Assembly (NCBI GenBank): GCA_035236585.1
Contig: CP141139.1
Location: 19,608,990 to 19,672,989 of the forward strand
Reading direction: 5' to 3'
DNA from: Warburgia ugandensis
Lineage: Eukaryota; Streptophyta; Magnoliopsida; Canellales; Canellaceae
DNA: 64,000 nt
Position 1 is the stretch's first letter, and each line of letters starts with the position of its first letter. This document shows positions 16,440 through 29,350 of this stretch, piece by piece. Made by a program: the position numbers and the translations under genes. The notes beneath the pieces were generated by a model that saw nothing but the letters and a program-made list of their open reading frames with translations, was not told the DNA's origin and did no database searches.

Positions 16440-19400
16440 TGGGTCTAGTCTTAGCAAGACTGTATGTTTTGATGTCAATTATTTTGTCTATTATCAATCT
16501 TAATTTAGTCTTAATATGAGAAATTATTTATACGTTATAGGAAAAAATGTAAGAGCTCCTATTATGGTTCCAAGAGGGGATGAATTGGGACCAAATAGAA
16601 CTTCTAAATTTTTTTTGCAAACTTGAAAATTAGAGATGTTCTATTTTTAAAAATAACTAATGCATGGCACGTATACAACAATGCTACAAGGATATATATT
16701 GGATACAGTCCAATCCTTGGCACCTACATCCATTCTCACAAAGGCAAATCAGCTTAGAGTCACTCAGCTTTATCTCTACCTTGAGGTTCCACTAAATTTT
16801 TGCAATATTTATGTTCCGCTAGTTGACACTATGCTGACCAACAATTAGGAATACATCACTTGCATAAGTTCTTCCTTTTATAGCCGTTGGAAAGCAATCC
16901 CTTTAGAGTAAAATGAGAGTAACACCATTGTCACAAGAGCAACAAAATTCTCTGAGAGATAAGTTTTGAAAAAACTATATTCTCCCTTTTAGAGTAACAA
17001 CATCTCTACAAAGATTGTAGGGATATGGAAGATTTATAATCTTTACAAGTAGAAAGAATTAGCACGAGAACTTGAACATTTGCTTGATATAGTAGTTTGG
17101 ATTGCTTCCTTGATGATCCTTCTTTTCATCTTTTTCTCCATTTAAATCTTCAAAATAATCTTCAATTTATAGTCATGAATTCAAAATAGTTGTCGGATCT
17201 AACAGTCTAGTCATTGGTTTTGAAATAGATTCATTGAACTACAAAATAGCTAGCACTTGAAGTTGACATTCTGACTCACTAAATATCTCATCAACCGAGG
17301 ATTGTCAACAAGTTAAAGTCGGATCAGATCCACCCATTTCAATATTTTGACCATTAAGAATTCTAATCTATTTAGGTCTTAGTGGATAATTCCTCGAATC
17401 TTGTGCTCCATGGTCAAATCCTTATTCATTTAGAATAGGATCCAAATTTGAATGGTTTTGGATATGATACAAGAAAAAAAGTAAGAATATTTATTATCAT
17501 AAAAATAAGTACACATGAATGCAAGGTAATTAAATCATATAAATATTATCACCAAGCTGTACAATCACTTGGCTATACACAAAAAGAAAGAAAGTAGGAA
17601 ACTTTAGTAAAGAGTTCACTCTATAGAGAAAAACTAGAAAGTTAAGCTCTAAAGGCAAGAGAACCTAGAAGATAGGAAGCATGATTTACTTAGTAATTTT
17701 ACAGATTTTGTTATATTAGTATAATAAGGTCTTAAGAAAAATTAAGTACATTTTATTCTTTTAAAAATACATAGGATTTTGGATAATCAGACAATTATTA
17801 AGCACTTGTGCATATATGAACCAAATAGAAATTGGATCATAAAAGCAATAATCAAATTCGATCAGATTTATATTAAATTAAGTGTTCAAATACTAACCAA
17901 ATCTAGTTGGATGATTTGAATAGGACAGACCGTCCTAACCAATTGACACTCCTACATCAATCGAAAGATATACAATTTTCCAAAGGATTTCCCCTAACTA
18001 ACCAACTAGTTGGTTCCACTAGCTAGTCGATCTTCAAACCAGTTGTTCAAATCCATTGTGTTATCTCAAGAAACCAATTGAAGGATTTTTTAGACTGACT
18101 AATTGTGCCCAAACTAAGTAAAGTTTTTCGTTTCTTTTTAGTCAGTAGACTGTGGTAAAGACCAATTGACTTCATTCAAAGTAAAGTTCCTCTTCTTCTT
18201 CAAGTTCAAGTTTGTCATCAGTCGGTTGTTCAAATTATATTAACCTATTGATGCTACCAATAATGTTTGAGTATCTAATCACACTTTGAGCAATTGGTTG
18301 GTTGGCATGTTGACTGGTTGAATTCTCATTTCAAGTTAATTTCTTCTTCGTAAGTTAGTTGGAGCCAATGACCGAGTGATAGTAATTAAAGCATTTTGCA
18401 CTTATGTGAGAGATTCTGGTAGCCGGTTGGATGTGTTTAAACTTCATTGAATCTCCTTTATTTGTTGAGCATCAACTACTTATTCTATGAAGTAGATTGG
18501 TTGGCAGTTCTAAATACATTGAAATTCATCTATTTTTATGAGACTAAGATTAATTCATTGGCACTATTCTAGCTAATGTATGTAGGTCATTATAGGTTGT
18601 TCTTGCACCTACAAACATGGTTAGATCTCTAATGTTAATGGTTTCTTGTCCTCAAAATAAAAAAGGGCTTGGGCTAACACCTATCACAAGGTGGAGGCAC
18701 TTGGGATGCTTTTCTGGAAGGAATGGTAATTTGTCTCAAATCTTAGGACAAGATACATATGGGCAAGGAGTCTTCCTTCTGACATGTATGGTGCAATGAA
18801 GATCTTGCTTTGAGGCCTTCAAAATGGAATCTAAAAATAGGGAGGAAATAATAAGATTAGGAGAAAAGTTTCAAATCATACTTTGTGAACTAGGGAATAT
18901 GCTTAGAAGACATGGAAAAAAGAATGGATGCTCGAGCAGGTGAGACTCTTACGGATATAATAAGGAGGATGTTGGAAGGAATTGGTTTACCATCACTTGC
19001 TTTGAGTAACGGACAGATAAACATAGACCATATTTAATTTGAATTGTTTCTATATGAAATTTAAATATAAGTATGTTTTCTAGACATGTCATATACTTCT
19101 TACTTTATTAATTTTAATAGTAAGCAAATGTTGGGTCCCATCAATAGGCTTTGTTGCATCTAGGGGTATGCTCATCTTTAGATAGCCATGTAGCTCCATC
19201 CATAGAATGACGACTCGAGAATGTTTTCTTACTTTTTTCTTTTTTACAATTTTTGCTCTTTTGCACATATGTTGTGTTTACTTGAAATCAGACTTCTGGG
19301 TGTCTTAAGTTTATAATTTATTTGGTTGTTGCAATAAGACTTGAACATATAATAATATCACCCATTATTAGTTTCAATTTCTTTTTTATTCTTGTGTTCA

Positions 19401-21089
19401 TTTCATCAGCTTTTTTGTTTTATTTCATTTATATAAGTGATGCATGTTTCACTAACTAACTGGGCTAGTGTTGCTTAAGTTGAACCTTTTTGATTCCCTA
19501 TTCAGTTATGTCCTTTATTGTCTTTTCAATCTCAATTCACCAGCTCATGCTTTGCGTGCAGATTTAGGTTTCTTGGATATGTTGTTTGATTCTGAACCCT
19601 TGCAGCTATTCTAAATGAAAGTTGTGAACTTCATGCTCATCAAGTAGTCATGTAACCAACTACCTGTGCATTGAATTGACATTTTGATCTACTTATCTCT
19701 TAATTATAATTTTAACTGATCTTATTTTTACATATTTTGAAGGTAAATAAGGGAACTCAAATAGTACTTACTAATTCTAGCACTACACCAACTCACCATC
19801 ATTTATATGATATTTGATTTCCATTTATACTCACTAGCTATTAATCAAGCCTTATAGGCATTATTCACCCTTATTATTGCTTTTACATTGACAGATGTGT
19901 AGCAAATGTCTAACCATATAGGCTGAAATTACGGTAAGTGTCTGCTGATTTATTTATATATTTATATATTTAAATATGCATGTAATATGATACTTTAGTT
20001 GCATACTATTTTGATGGTTTTAGGAAATACTATGATTTTAGATGTGTCAACTGCAAGTGGGCAAATGATTTTCAAACTCGTGGTTCGCTAAAGCAGTAAT
20101 TATCTTTGGATTCTTCCAAATGTCTTAGTTACTAATATTATACTCAAAACTTGCGATATTTGGAAGACCAATACAAGCTTCAAGGCATTCCATCTGTTTT
20201 TCTTGAACTTCCTTTTTTGTTAGGCTGCTAAAATTTCTACTTCAAATCTACAATGTGGCATAGGTTTGCTATTAACTGACTTATGGACTGATGGTCATGA
20301 TTGCATCCTTGTTTCTGTATTTCTTTCCATTTTGCACTTGATAATCGCTTAAGAACATTTTCTTATTTTGAAATAGCTTTTCCTCATGATTATTCATTAT
20401 TCTATGATGTGAATTAGCTATCACTTTCTTGGCTTCTTAGGATACAAATGATCTTGAACATTTTGTATGATTTTATGAAGTGAAAACTTTCATACCCTTG
20501 TGAGAAATGATTTTTTCATTTGATTTCTTAAGTGGTAGCTTTGATAGTGTTTGTATAGCTCTTCTATGGTGACTAAGGGCTTCATTGTACAATCTTTCAA
20601 CCTATGTTTGGGAATTTGGCCTTGTATATCAGTCCAATGAAGAGTAATTTCCAATAGATTAAATTGTAGAAGCATATTGATTTCCTATTAAAGGCTAAGT
20701 ATTTTTGAAGGGTTGAAGTGTTGGGTGTGTTTTTTATTACCTCTCAAAGCTAAATGTTGACTCTTATAAATTATTGGGGCTCTACATATACTCTGTTTTT
20801 TTGTTTAAGGGGACTAATATTTGATTTGTGTTCCTATGAGCATCAACCATGGTAATTTTTTCTTCTTCTTAAAATAGAGCACATCTATTACATGGTAGGC
20901 TTCTTGTGATATAGTTGCTAATATGGTTACTGATAACTTTGTAATGTTAGTTTGAAGAATACACATCTATGTGCTCTGTATATTAGTTTTGAAACTTCTA
21001 TTTGGTTTCAAAGTCCTTGAAGAGTGGATGAAGATTCAGTGATCTAGAGATTTGTAACTAGTTTGGATGCCTTTGTCATTGTGATTATA
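16440..21089 (+). repeat. F2 gene-like repeat, copy A
   Basis: About 4.65 kb, seen again at 26226-29350, 42890-47591 and 52300-54382/61839-64000. It starts around 'gtatgttttgatgtcaatta' and includes a CT/GGTT-biased section (about 17940-18600). From about 18600 it shows exon-like blocks with flanking ag/gt and short readable peptides. Examples are a helical block near 18900-19020, 'LGFLDMLFDSEPLQLF' near 19560-19610, CxxC-containing blocks near 19900-19925 and 20035-20098, and a long block near 20440-20680. Every block carries stops, so this copy cannot be expressed as written. I do not recognise the parent gene. It could also be an old DNA transposon. The copy is interrupted at 21089. Confidence 0.6.
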
Positions 21090-22064
21090 GTCAGAGGTGC
21101 TCGACTTGCTCTGGTGAGTTGGGGTGGTGAGAGAGAATGGAAGGAGTCAAAGAAGGGGGGATGCAGGTGAAGAGAGGAAGGTGCAATCGGTGTTGCCGGC
21201 TCGAGTTGATATGAGAGAGGGGAGGGAACTTGCGATAAAGATGCCGGTGGCTAGCTTAGGTGCCACTAAGGATGGTGCCTCACTGGTAGATAGATAGGGA
21301 TGTTGAGAAGAACAAGGAGAGCTACGAGGGGCAGAAAGGGTGCGTGAGAAGAAGTAGAAAGGGCAGATAGGGGGAGTGAGAGAGGGAGAAGAAAGAAGCA
21401 AAGAGGGAGTGAGGGAAGGAAATAGGAACAGAGAGAGATGGGTGGTCTGGGAATTGGCCAAAAGGAGGGAGGAGCAATGCAGTTGGTTGGGTTGTGCGGA
21501 GAAGAGGGATCAGATAGAGAAGGGAGAAGTGAACATGGGAGAGGGATGAGAATGTGGAGAGGAGAGAAAAGAAGAGAAGAAAAGGAAGGGGGTAGTCTGC
21601 CTTCTCCTACGAGTCAACTAAGGGAGGTTGAAGAAGAGATTATGAGGGAGAACCAGAGGGGAATAGAGAGAGAGAGATAGGAAGTGTGAGAGAGGGAATG
21701 ACTTTAGAGAGACAGAGAGAGTAGAGAAAAGAGATGTGAGAGGTGGAGAAGCGAGAGAGATGAAGAGGAAGGGGGGTACACTAGCAACCCAACCTTAGCA
21801 AAACTCCTTTTCTTTAAGATTCTTCCATGTTTATAGATCTTCCATAGGAGTTTGAGTTTGATTCAAACTCCTCCTCTTCTTCCTAATCCATCCAGGTTTC
21901 TTAATGATCTTCAAATTCCTCCCTTTCCACTAAGCTTCCTCATCTTGATCTAATCCATCTGACTTGATCTGGATCATCCAATCTGATCTGATTGATCTGC
22001 AATACACATGACCAAATTAGAATCATCTAAACTGTTCACTGCTTCTTTGATTAGCTCTGATGCT
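21090..22064 (-). repeat. Truncated LTR, pyrimidine-rich on element strand
   Basis: LTR-family sequence identified by 'gatctggatcatccaatctg' and 'aattagaatcatctaaactg'. It lacks the TGTTAAG start, and its far end stops within the C/T-rich section. The open frames at 21147-21680 are composition artefacts. Confidence 0.75.
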
Positions 22065-23699
22065 ATCATGCCCAACTAGCATTTTGCTAATCCCTAGCAA
22101 AAGAGATGAAAAATCAAATCATAGAGTTTCAAATTTTTATTTTTCAGGTCAATTCCACTTTTTTCTTGGAGAATTATCTTCAACAAATCTATCAAATTTA
22201 GCAAATTAATAAAAGTAAATGAAGAATTCAAAACCCTACCCATATGCTAAAAATATTCCATTTGAGCTCAGATCTCAGAGTGAGTGTGTGCGTATGCAGT
22301 CTACATATAGTATAATCTTTATCTCTAAGTAGACTTCTAACTTTTGAGCTCCATCTGAAATATGTTTTGACCTCAATCCTCACTAATGACATACAATCAA
22401 AAACAAACTCTCTCAAATAGAGGGTTCAAATCATATCTCTCTTTTAAATATGTGAGCAAAGTGAACAAAATCAAATTTATCTCACATATATTCATGAAGA
22501 GCATGAGTTACTAAGGAATTTAATTATCAATCCCTTTAGAATGGATTCCATTACCTTTGAATATTTAGAATACCACTCTTTTAGAATCTAACCATTCATT
22601 TCCTCATCAAGACTATATTTCTCCTGGAATCAATAGGTCTTTAACTGGGACGAAACGTAGACTTGGGACAAGGTACCAAAGAAAGGGTATAAGGATATTC
22701 AAAGTTTCTTAAAAAATAAGTAAAGGTCTTCTAAAGTTGACAATTCTTCTTTACTTTGCTTAAGTGAATATTTGTTTTTCCACTTTTCTTTGCCTTCTTC
22801 AAACTTCTTTTTTTTTCCCTAATACTTTTTCTTTTATTTCACACTTTTGAATCTCTTTGAAGAATTTTTCTTTTCTTGATATTCACTTTTCTATTTTCAT
22901 TGCAACTAAAAAGTATTTTTTCATTAATCTCTAACTTATCTTTTGAAGAAAATAGGTGATAGATAATTTATACTGGGTTAATATGTGTAAAGGTCATTTG
23001 GGGTGAGAAAAGAAAAGGCTTATAAAATGCTCAACTTGGCTAAATAGTAGTAACAATACTTTTGGGTAGGCTTTATGTCTCTAGGTTAACAACAAGGAAG
23101 GCTTAAATCATTTCCTAGGTTTTATATAATCGATTAAGTTCAATGAACTTTTAGAACTTTAAAGAGAATATTCTAATTATTTAGGTAATTAGCCAAATTT
23201 AAGAATTGATAGGATCAATTTTTTTTAAGCGTGCTAAAGAAAATTAAAAATACCTATAACCTTTTAGAAAGAATAAATGGCTCTAAAACTCACTTAGGTT
23301 ATAGGTCTCTACAGAATTTCTTCAGGATCTCTAAGTTATAGCTACTTAACAATCTAGACTATCTATATGCAACTACATGTACAGATGTGAATTGAGACTT
23401 TGCTTTCATAGAATACTTTAGAAAATGCATAAAATGATAAATTAATCATGTTCAATTCCATTAATAAGCTAAAGTTATCTAGATTATACTTCAGAAAATC
23501 AATTCTCATCATAATGTAGGAATTGTCCTAAAATTTTTTATTTTTTAAATTTTTTTTGAAAAATCCAAGAAATCACCTAAAAACCTAAAAAAACTAGATT
23601 TTGCTAGAATTCTACTCCTCCCAACATGAACGGAACATTATCCTCAATGTTTAAAAAGTAGGACCTAAAATAAATATGGGTGATGTAGAAAAAATACAA

Positions 23700-24362
23700 A
23701 ATATGGTACAAAAGGATCAGATCCACTCAATCCTAATAAACAAGATCCTCTAGACTTGTGGACTCAACTTCTAGATTCTCATATTCTAGGAAAGGCTTTA
23801 AATGTTGACCATTCACTTTAAAGTATGGCCAGTCCTAGCATTCTCAATCTTGACGGTCCCATATGGAAAAACTTCTTAACTATATATGGACCAGTCTAGC
23901 GAGATCTAAGCTTACTTGGGAATTGGTGGAGCTTAGAATTGTAAAGCAGAACCTTCTGGTTTGGAGTAAAGGATTTTCTCATTATGTTTTTATTGTGAAA
24001 GACTTTCATCTTTTATATATATATATATATATATCATATTACTCTCATAAGCTTCTTGCCTGATGTCTTCCAACTCATTAAGCTGGAATTTCCTATGTGA
24101 GCCTGCTTTATTCATATTGAAATTAAAGGCCTTTATTGCTTAGTAGGCTCTATGTTCCAATTCCATAGGCAAATGACATGCCTTACCCTATACAATACGA
24201 TAGGAAGACATACTAATTGAGGTTCGATGTACAATCCTATAAGCCCAAAGCGCATCAGTTAGTCTAAGAGACCAATCCTTATGATCCAAATTTACAGTCT
24301 TTTGAAGAATTTGTTTAATAGCCTCATTAGATACTTCTATGGTGTTGCAACTTTATGAATGA
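23700..24362 (-). pseudogene. Integrase C-terminal portion (Athila-like), broken
   Basis: Minus-strand translation gives the diagnostic Athila/Tat integrase tail: a 'NLDHKDWSLRLTDALWAYR' segment, 'KACHLPMELEHRAYQAI', 'LNELEDIRQEAYE' and 'VNGQHLKPF', in that order and with interruptions. The N-terminal integrase and all of RNase H are absent, because the RT frame runs directly into this piece near 24363. A (TA)n run lies within it at 24014-24034. Confidence 0.8.
24014..24034. repeat. (TA)n microsatellite
   Basis: About ten TA units within the decayed integrase region. Confidence 0.95.
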
Positions 24363-25205
24363 TATTACTTTTTGGGGATGGGTAGATTGGTAATTAGGTC
24401 AACTCTGGCTCTATTTACCTCTATACCTTTGGATGACACGATGTGGTTAAGGACAATTGCCTTCGGAACCATGAAATGACATTTCTTCCAATTAAGCATG
24501 AGGTTCTTTTCTTCACAATGATTTGAGACTTTTCTCAAATTTTCAAGACATATGTCAAAGAAATCACCAAAAACAGAGAAGTTGTCCATGAAAACCTCTA
24601 AAATTCTCTCTACCATATCACTAAAAATGCCCAACATGCAACATTCAAATGTGGCAAGAGCATTACATAATCCAAATGACATTCTTTTGTAAGTAAAAGT
24701 ACTAAAAGGACATGTGAATATGGTCTTTTTCTGATCCTCGGGTGCAATTTCTATTTGGTTATACCCTGAATAACCATCTAGAAAATAATAATACTAGTGT
24801 CCTACAATCCTTTCTAACATTTGGTCAACAAAAGGCAAAGGAAAGTGGCCCTTCCTAGTAATAACATTCAATTTTCTATAATCAATGCACATACGCCAAC
24901 CAGTGGTAACTCTAGTTTGAATTATTTCATTGTTGGCATTAGTGGTCACTGTCACTCCAGACTTTTCTGGAATGACTTGAGTAGGACTCACCCATTTGCT
25001 ATCACTTATGGTATAGATGATTCCCACATCAAGCAATTTAAGGACCTCTGCTCTAACCACATCTTTCATATTAGGGTTTAACCTTCTTTGTATTTGATGA
25101 TATGGTTTAGCATCATCCTCTAAGTAGATTCGATGAGTGCATATTAAAGGGTAATACCTCTAATGTCCGATAGGGTCCATCCTATTGCACTTTTATCTTC
25201 CCTAA
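24363..25205 (-). pseudogene. Reverse transcriptase (Athila-like Ty3), inactivated
   Basis: The minus-strand frame contains 'EVLKLLDVGIIYTISDSKWV', 'CIDYRKLN', 'PLPFVDQMLERIVGH', 'DGYSGYNQI', 'TYKRMSFGLCNALATF' and 'EVFMDNFSVFG'. This is the standard order of Ty3 RT motifs. A stop sits near 24792 between the two open pieces. The catalytic FMDD box reads FMDN, so the second active-site aspartate is lost. The enzyme would copy element RNA into DNA, but this copy is dead. Confidence 0.9.
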
Positions 25206-25689
25206 GGATTTTAATCAATTGTTCCTCTTAAGATTTTTCCAATTAAGAGGCAATTATAACAAAAAAAGTTTCTTCATCTCCTAGATAGGCATATTTGAGT
25301 TCAGAAGGTAGAGGTTTCAAATCTAGCTTAGGAGGTTCAACTGAGAATGGAATGGGAGTTGACTCCCTCAATGGAAGTTCTTCGAACTGAGGTTTTCATT
25401 TTTATGTATCCATATGGGGCATAGAATCAAGGAGGGCATTAAAGTGTCCTCATTAAACTCATTAAAATGGGCCAAATAGGCCTCAAGTGGGTTCGACAAG
25501 GAAAATGAGTGAAAATGATCTTCCACAACTAAATTTATCATATTGACATAGTGCAAGTCATCTATGGGTTCTCCAAGTTGCTTACAGATATCGAAGATGT
25601 TCAATTCTAGTGTTAAGTTGCTAAATGAAAGCTTCATGACATCAATTTTGCAATTTATTAGGGTATTGGATGTAGCCAACAATGGATGA

Positions 25690-26225
25690 CAGGAATTTCT
25701 CGCTGCTCATTCAGCCTTAGTTGTGTGTCCAAAACTAAGAAATTGACTGAAAAAAAGAATTACTCTATTTGGACTAACACATCCTCTATTATGCCCGTAG
25801 GTATTACCATTGATCTATTAGCTAGTTGGAGTGTAGTGGATGTTGGCTTGAGGTCTCCTAGTCCTAGTTGAACATAGACTGTATATGGTAACAAATTAAC
25901 ACTGGATCCAAGATCTAATAAGGCATAATTAATCTTATGATTGCCAATGATGCAAGTGAGAGTGGGGCAACCCAGATCCTTGTATTTCTGGGGTATATGG
26001 TGCTGAAGAGTTGAACTTATTTGTTCAGTCACAAATGCCTTCCTTTGCATTCAATTTCCTTTTGATTATGCGTAAATCCTTTAAAATTTTGGCATATGAT
26101 GGAAATTGTTTTATTGCTTCTAAGATCAGTATGTTGATCTTGACTTGCTTAAATATCTGCATAATCTCATCATTAGTGGTACTCTTTATGACTTGGTGCA
26201 ACCTTTGAGGGAATGGACATGGTTC
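25690..26225 (-). pseudogene. Gag tail and aspartic protease region (Athila-like)
   Basis: The minus-strand frame at 26050-25760 contains 'ALLDLGSSVNLLPYTVYVQL' followed by a 'LGLGDLKPTSTTLQLANRS' stretch, the Athila-type aspartic protease signature. Upstream (26225-26050) a frame beginning 'PFPQRLHQV' matches the region just before protease in this clade. The element breaks off at about 26225, so most of gag and the 5' LTR are missing. Confidence 0.8.
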
Positions 26226-29200
26226 AATGGTAGGTAACTAAATCATATAAATATTATCACCAAGCCGTATAATCACTTGGCTATATACAAAAAGAAAGAA
26301 TGTAGGAAACTTTAATAAAGATTTTACTCTATAAAGAAAAACTAGAAAGTTAAGCCCTAAGGGCAAGAGAACCTAGAAGAAAGGAAGCATGATTTACTTA
26401 GTCATTTTAGAGATTTTCTTATATTAGCATAATAAGGTCTTAAGAAAAATTAGGTACATTTTAGTGTTTTAAAAATACATAGGATTTCGGATAATCTGAC
26501 AATTATTAAGCACTTGTTCATGCAAGAACCCAATTGAAATTGGGTCATAAAAGCAATAATCAAATTTGATCACACATATATATTGAATTAAGTATTCAAA
26601 TACTAACCAAATCTAGTTAGATGATTTGAGTACGACATACTGTCTTAATCAATCGACACTCCTACATCTACTGAAAGAAATACAATTTTCCAAAGGATTT
26701 CCTCTAAACAACCAACTAGTTGGTTCCACTAGCCAGTTGATGCAAAAACTAGTTGTCTCAAATCTTAGGACAAGATACATGTGGCCGAGTATGAACATAT
26801 GGACAAGGAGTCTTCCTTTTGACATATATGGTGAAACAAAGACCTGCTCTGAGGACTTCAGAATGGAATCTAAAAATAGGGAGGAAATAATAAGATTGGG
26901 AGAAAAGTTTCAGATCATATTCCCTGAACTAGGAAATATGCTTAGACGACATGAAAGGAAGAATGGATGCTCGAGTAGGTGAGACTCTTACGAATATAAT
27001 GAGGATGTTTGGAGGAATTGGTTTACCATCATTTGCTTCCAATAATAGATAGATAAACATAGACCATATTAAATTTGAATTATTTCTATATGAAATTTAA
27101 ATCAAAGTACGTTTTCGGGATATGTCATATACTTCTCACTTCATTAATTTTAATAGGGACCAAATCTTAGCTCCCATCAGTAGGATTTATTGCATCTAGG
27201 GGTATGCTCATCTTTAGATAGCCATGTAGCTCCATCCACAAAATGGCGAGTCAAAGAATGTTTTCTTACTTTTTTATTGTTTACAATTTTTGCTCTTTTG
27301 AAAATATGATTGTTCTAATTGGTATTGTATTTATTGTGTTTACTTGAAATCATCCTTCTGGGTGTTTGATGTTTATAATTTATCCGGTTGTTGTAATAAG
27401 ACTTTAACATATAATAATATCACCCATATTGTTAGTTTCATTTTCTTTTTTATTCTTGTGTTAGTTTCATTAGCTTTTTTGTTTTATTTCATTTATATAA
27501 GTGATGCAAGTTTCACTTACTAAATGGGCTAGTGTCGCTTAAGTTGAACCTTTTTGATTCCCTAATCAGTTATGTCCTTGGTTGTCTTTTCAATCTCAAT
27601 TCACGAGCTCACACTTTGCATGTAGATTTAGGTTTCTTACATATGTTGTTTGATTCCGAACCATTGCAGCTATTCTAAATGAAATTTATGAACTTCATGC
27701 TCATCAAGTAGTCATATAACCAAGTACCTGTGCATTGAATTAACATTTTGATGTACTTATCTCTTAATTATAAATTTAATTGATCTTATTTTTACATATT
27801 TTGAAGGTAAATAAGGCAACTCAAATTGTACTTACTAGTTCTAGCACTACACCAATTCATCATCATTTATGTGATACTTGGTTTCCGTTTATAGTCACTA
27901 GCTATAAATCAAGCCTTATGACCTTTTTATTGCTTGTACATTGACAGATGTGTAGTGAATGTCTAACCATATAGGCAGAAATTACTGTAAGAGTCTGTTG
28001 ATTTATTTATACATTTTAATCTGCATGTAATATGACACTTAAGTTGTAAACAATTTTAATGGTTTTAGGAAAAAAACTATGATTTTAGATGTGTAAACTA
28101 CAAGTGGGCAAATGATTTTCAAAACCGTGGTTCTCTAAAGCTGTAGTTATCTTTGGATTCTTCCAAATGTCTTAGTTACTAATATTATACTCAAAACTTG
28201 TTATATTTGGAAGACTAGTAAAAGCTTCGGGGCATTCCATCTATTCTTCTTGAACTTCCTTTTTTGTTAAGTTGCTAAAACCTATTTTAATATTTCTACT
28301 TCAAATCTACAACATGACATAGGTTTGCTATTAACTGACTTATGGACTGATGGTCATGATTGCATCCTTGTTTATGTATTTCTTTCCATTTTGCACGTGA
28401 TAATTGCTTAAGAATGTTTACTTATTTTGAATTAGCTTTTCCTCATGATTATTCATTATTCTATGATGTGAATTAGTGATCACTTTCTTGGCTTCTTAGG
28501 ATACAAATGATCATTGAACATGTCGTGTGGTTTTATGAGTGAAACTTTCATGTCCTTGTGAGAAATGATTTTTTCATGTGATTTACTAAGTAGTAGTTTT
28601 GATGCTGTTTGTATCGCTCTTCTATGGTGACTAAGGGCTTCATTGTACAATCTTTCAGCCTATGTTTGAGAATTCGGCCTAGTATATCAGTCCACTTAAG
28701 AGTAATTACCATTAGATGAAATTGTAGCAGCATTTTGATTTCCTACTAAAGGCTAAATATTTTTAAAGGGTTGAAGTGTTGGGTGTGTATTTTGTTACCT
28801 CTCAAATCTTAGTGCTGACTCTTACAGGTTATTGGTGCTTTACATATACTCTGTTTTTTGTTTAAGGGGACTGATATTTGATTTGTGTTCCTATGAGCGT
28901 CAATCATGGTATTTTTTTTTTTTTGTCTGAAAATAAAGTACATCGATTACATGGTGGGCTTGCTATGATATAGGTGCTAAGATGGTTACTGATAACTTTG
29001 TAATGCTAGTTTGAAGAGTACGCATCGATGTGCTCTGCATATTAGTTCTGAAACTTCTATTTGGTTTCGAAGTCCTTGAAGAGTGGATGAAGATTCAGTG
29101 ATTCGGAGGTTTTAACCAGTTTGAATGCTTTGTCATTGTGATTACAGTCTGATTTTCTAGTAATGACATTGCGTTCGTCAGAAACAAATTTTAGTGCATC

Positions 29201-29350
29201 TAAAGTAGAGAATTCACAGTTAAGTCTTTTACTATCAAATACAACTTTAGAGCATCTTTGACAGTTTAGTTGATGCTGAATTGATTTGAATGCAGTTATG
29301 TACTCTAAATATTCAATTTGTTATTCTAGTTTTAGAACGCTAATAAGATA
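26226..29350 (+). repeat. F2 gene-like repeat, copy B (5'-truncated)
   Basis: It starts at the equivalent of about 17522 in copy A, and a stretch equivalent to about 18050-18733 is deleted (join near 26755). The rest follows copy A with many substitutions and runs past copy A's break, so it preserves sequence beyond 21089. One block (about 26865-26980) is open here for about 39 codons ('ESKNREEIIRLGEKFQIIF...'). Confidence 0.7.

Larger units (their letters stand above)
7829..21089 (+). repeat. Segmental duplication unit U1
   Basis: This copy aligns by eye with U2 (30327-47591) over its whole length, including the dioxygenase gene, its flanks, SINE remnants, the 70-bp tandem repeat and F2. 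Differences are mostly substitutions and discrete insertions: SINE, copia and LINE in U2, and a local duplication in U1. Its left edge abuts an LTR start at 7828 and its right edge is cut by the Athila-like element at 21090. Apart from the listed features, the stretches 7829-9466, 11243-11762, 12473-12990, 13021-14073 and 15772-16440 hold only AT-rich sequence in which I see no gene. Confidence 0.85.
21090..26225 (-). mobile_element. Athila-like Ty3 retrotransposon fragment (3' LTR, pol, gag/protease end)
   Basis: On the minus strand the order is gag tail and protease (26225-25690), reverse transcriptase (about 25205-24363), integrase end (about 24362-23700), 3' non-coding region (23690-22071) and a pyrimidine-rich LTR piece (22064-21090). 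Both LTR ends are missing: about the first 150 LTR bases are deleted at 22065-22071, and the other end breaks off at 21090. The 3' non-coding region matches 59380-60990 of the complete element at 54383-61838. It sits between F2 copies A and B. Confidence 0.85.

Noticed and set aside
20270..20340. hAT-transposase-like peptide (TDLWTDGHDCI) in F2
   Set aside because: Only a short resemblance to the hAT 'TTDLWTS' motif, with no BED finger or dimerisation domain seen; too weak to call.
20490..20675. 61-codon minus-strand frame repeated in F2 copy B (28548-28733)
   Set aside because: Antisense to a block that reads more smoothly on the plus strand apart from point stops; conservation reflects the shared repeat.
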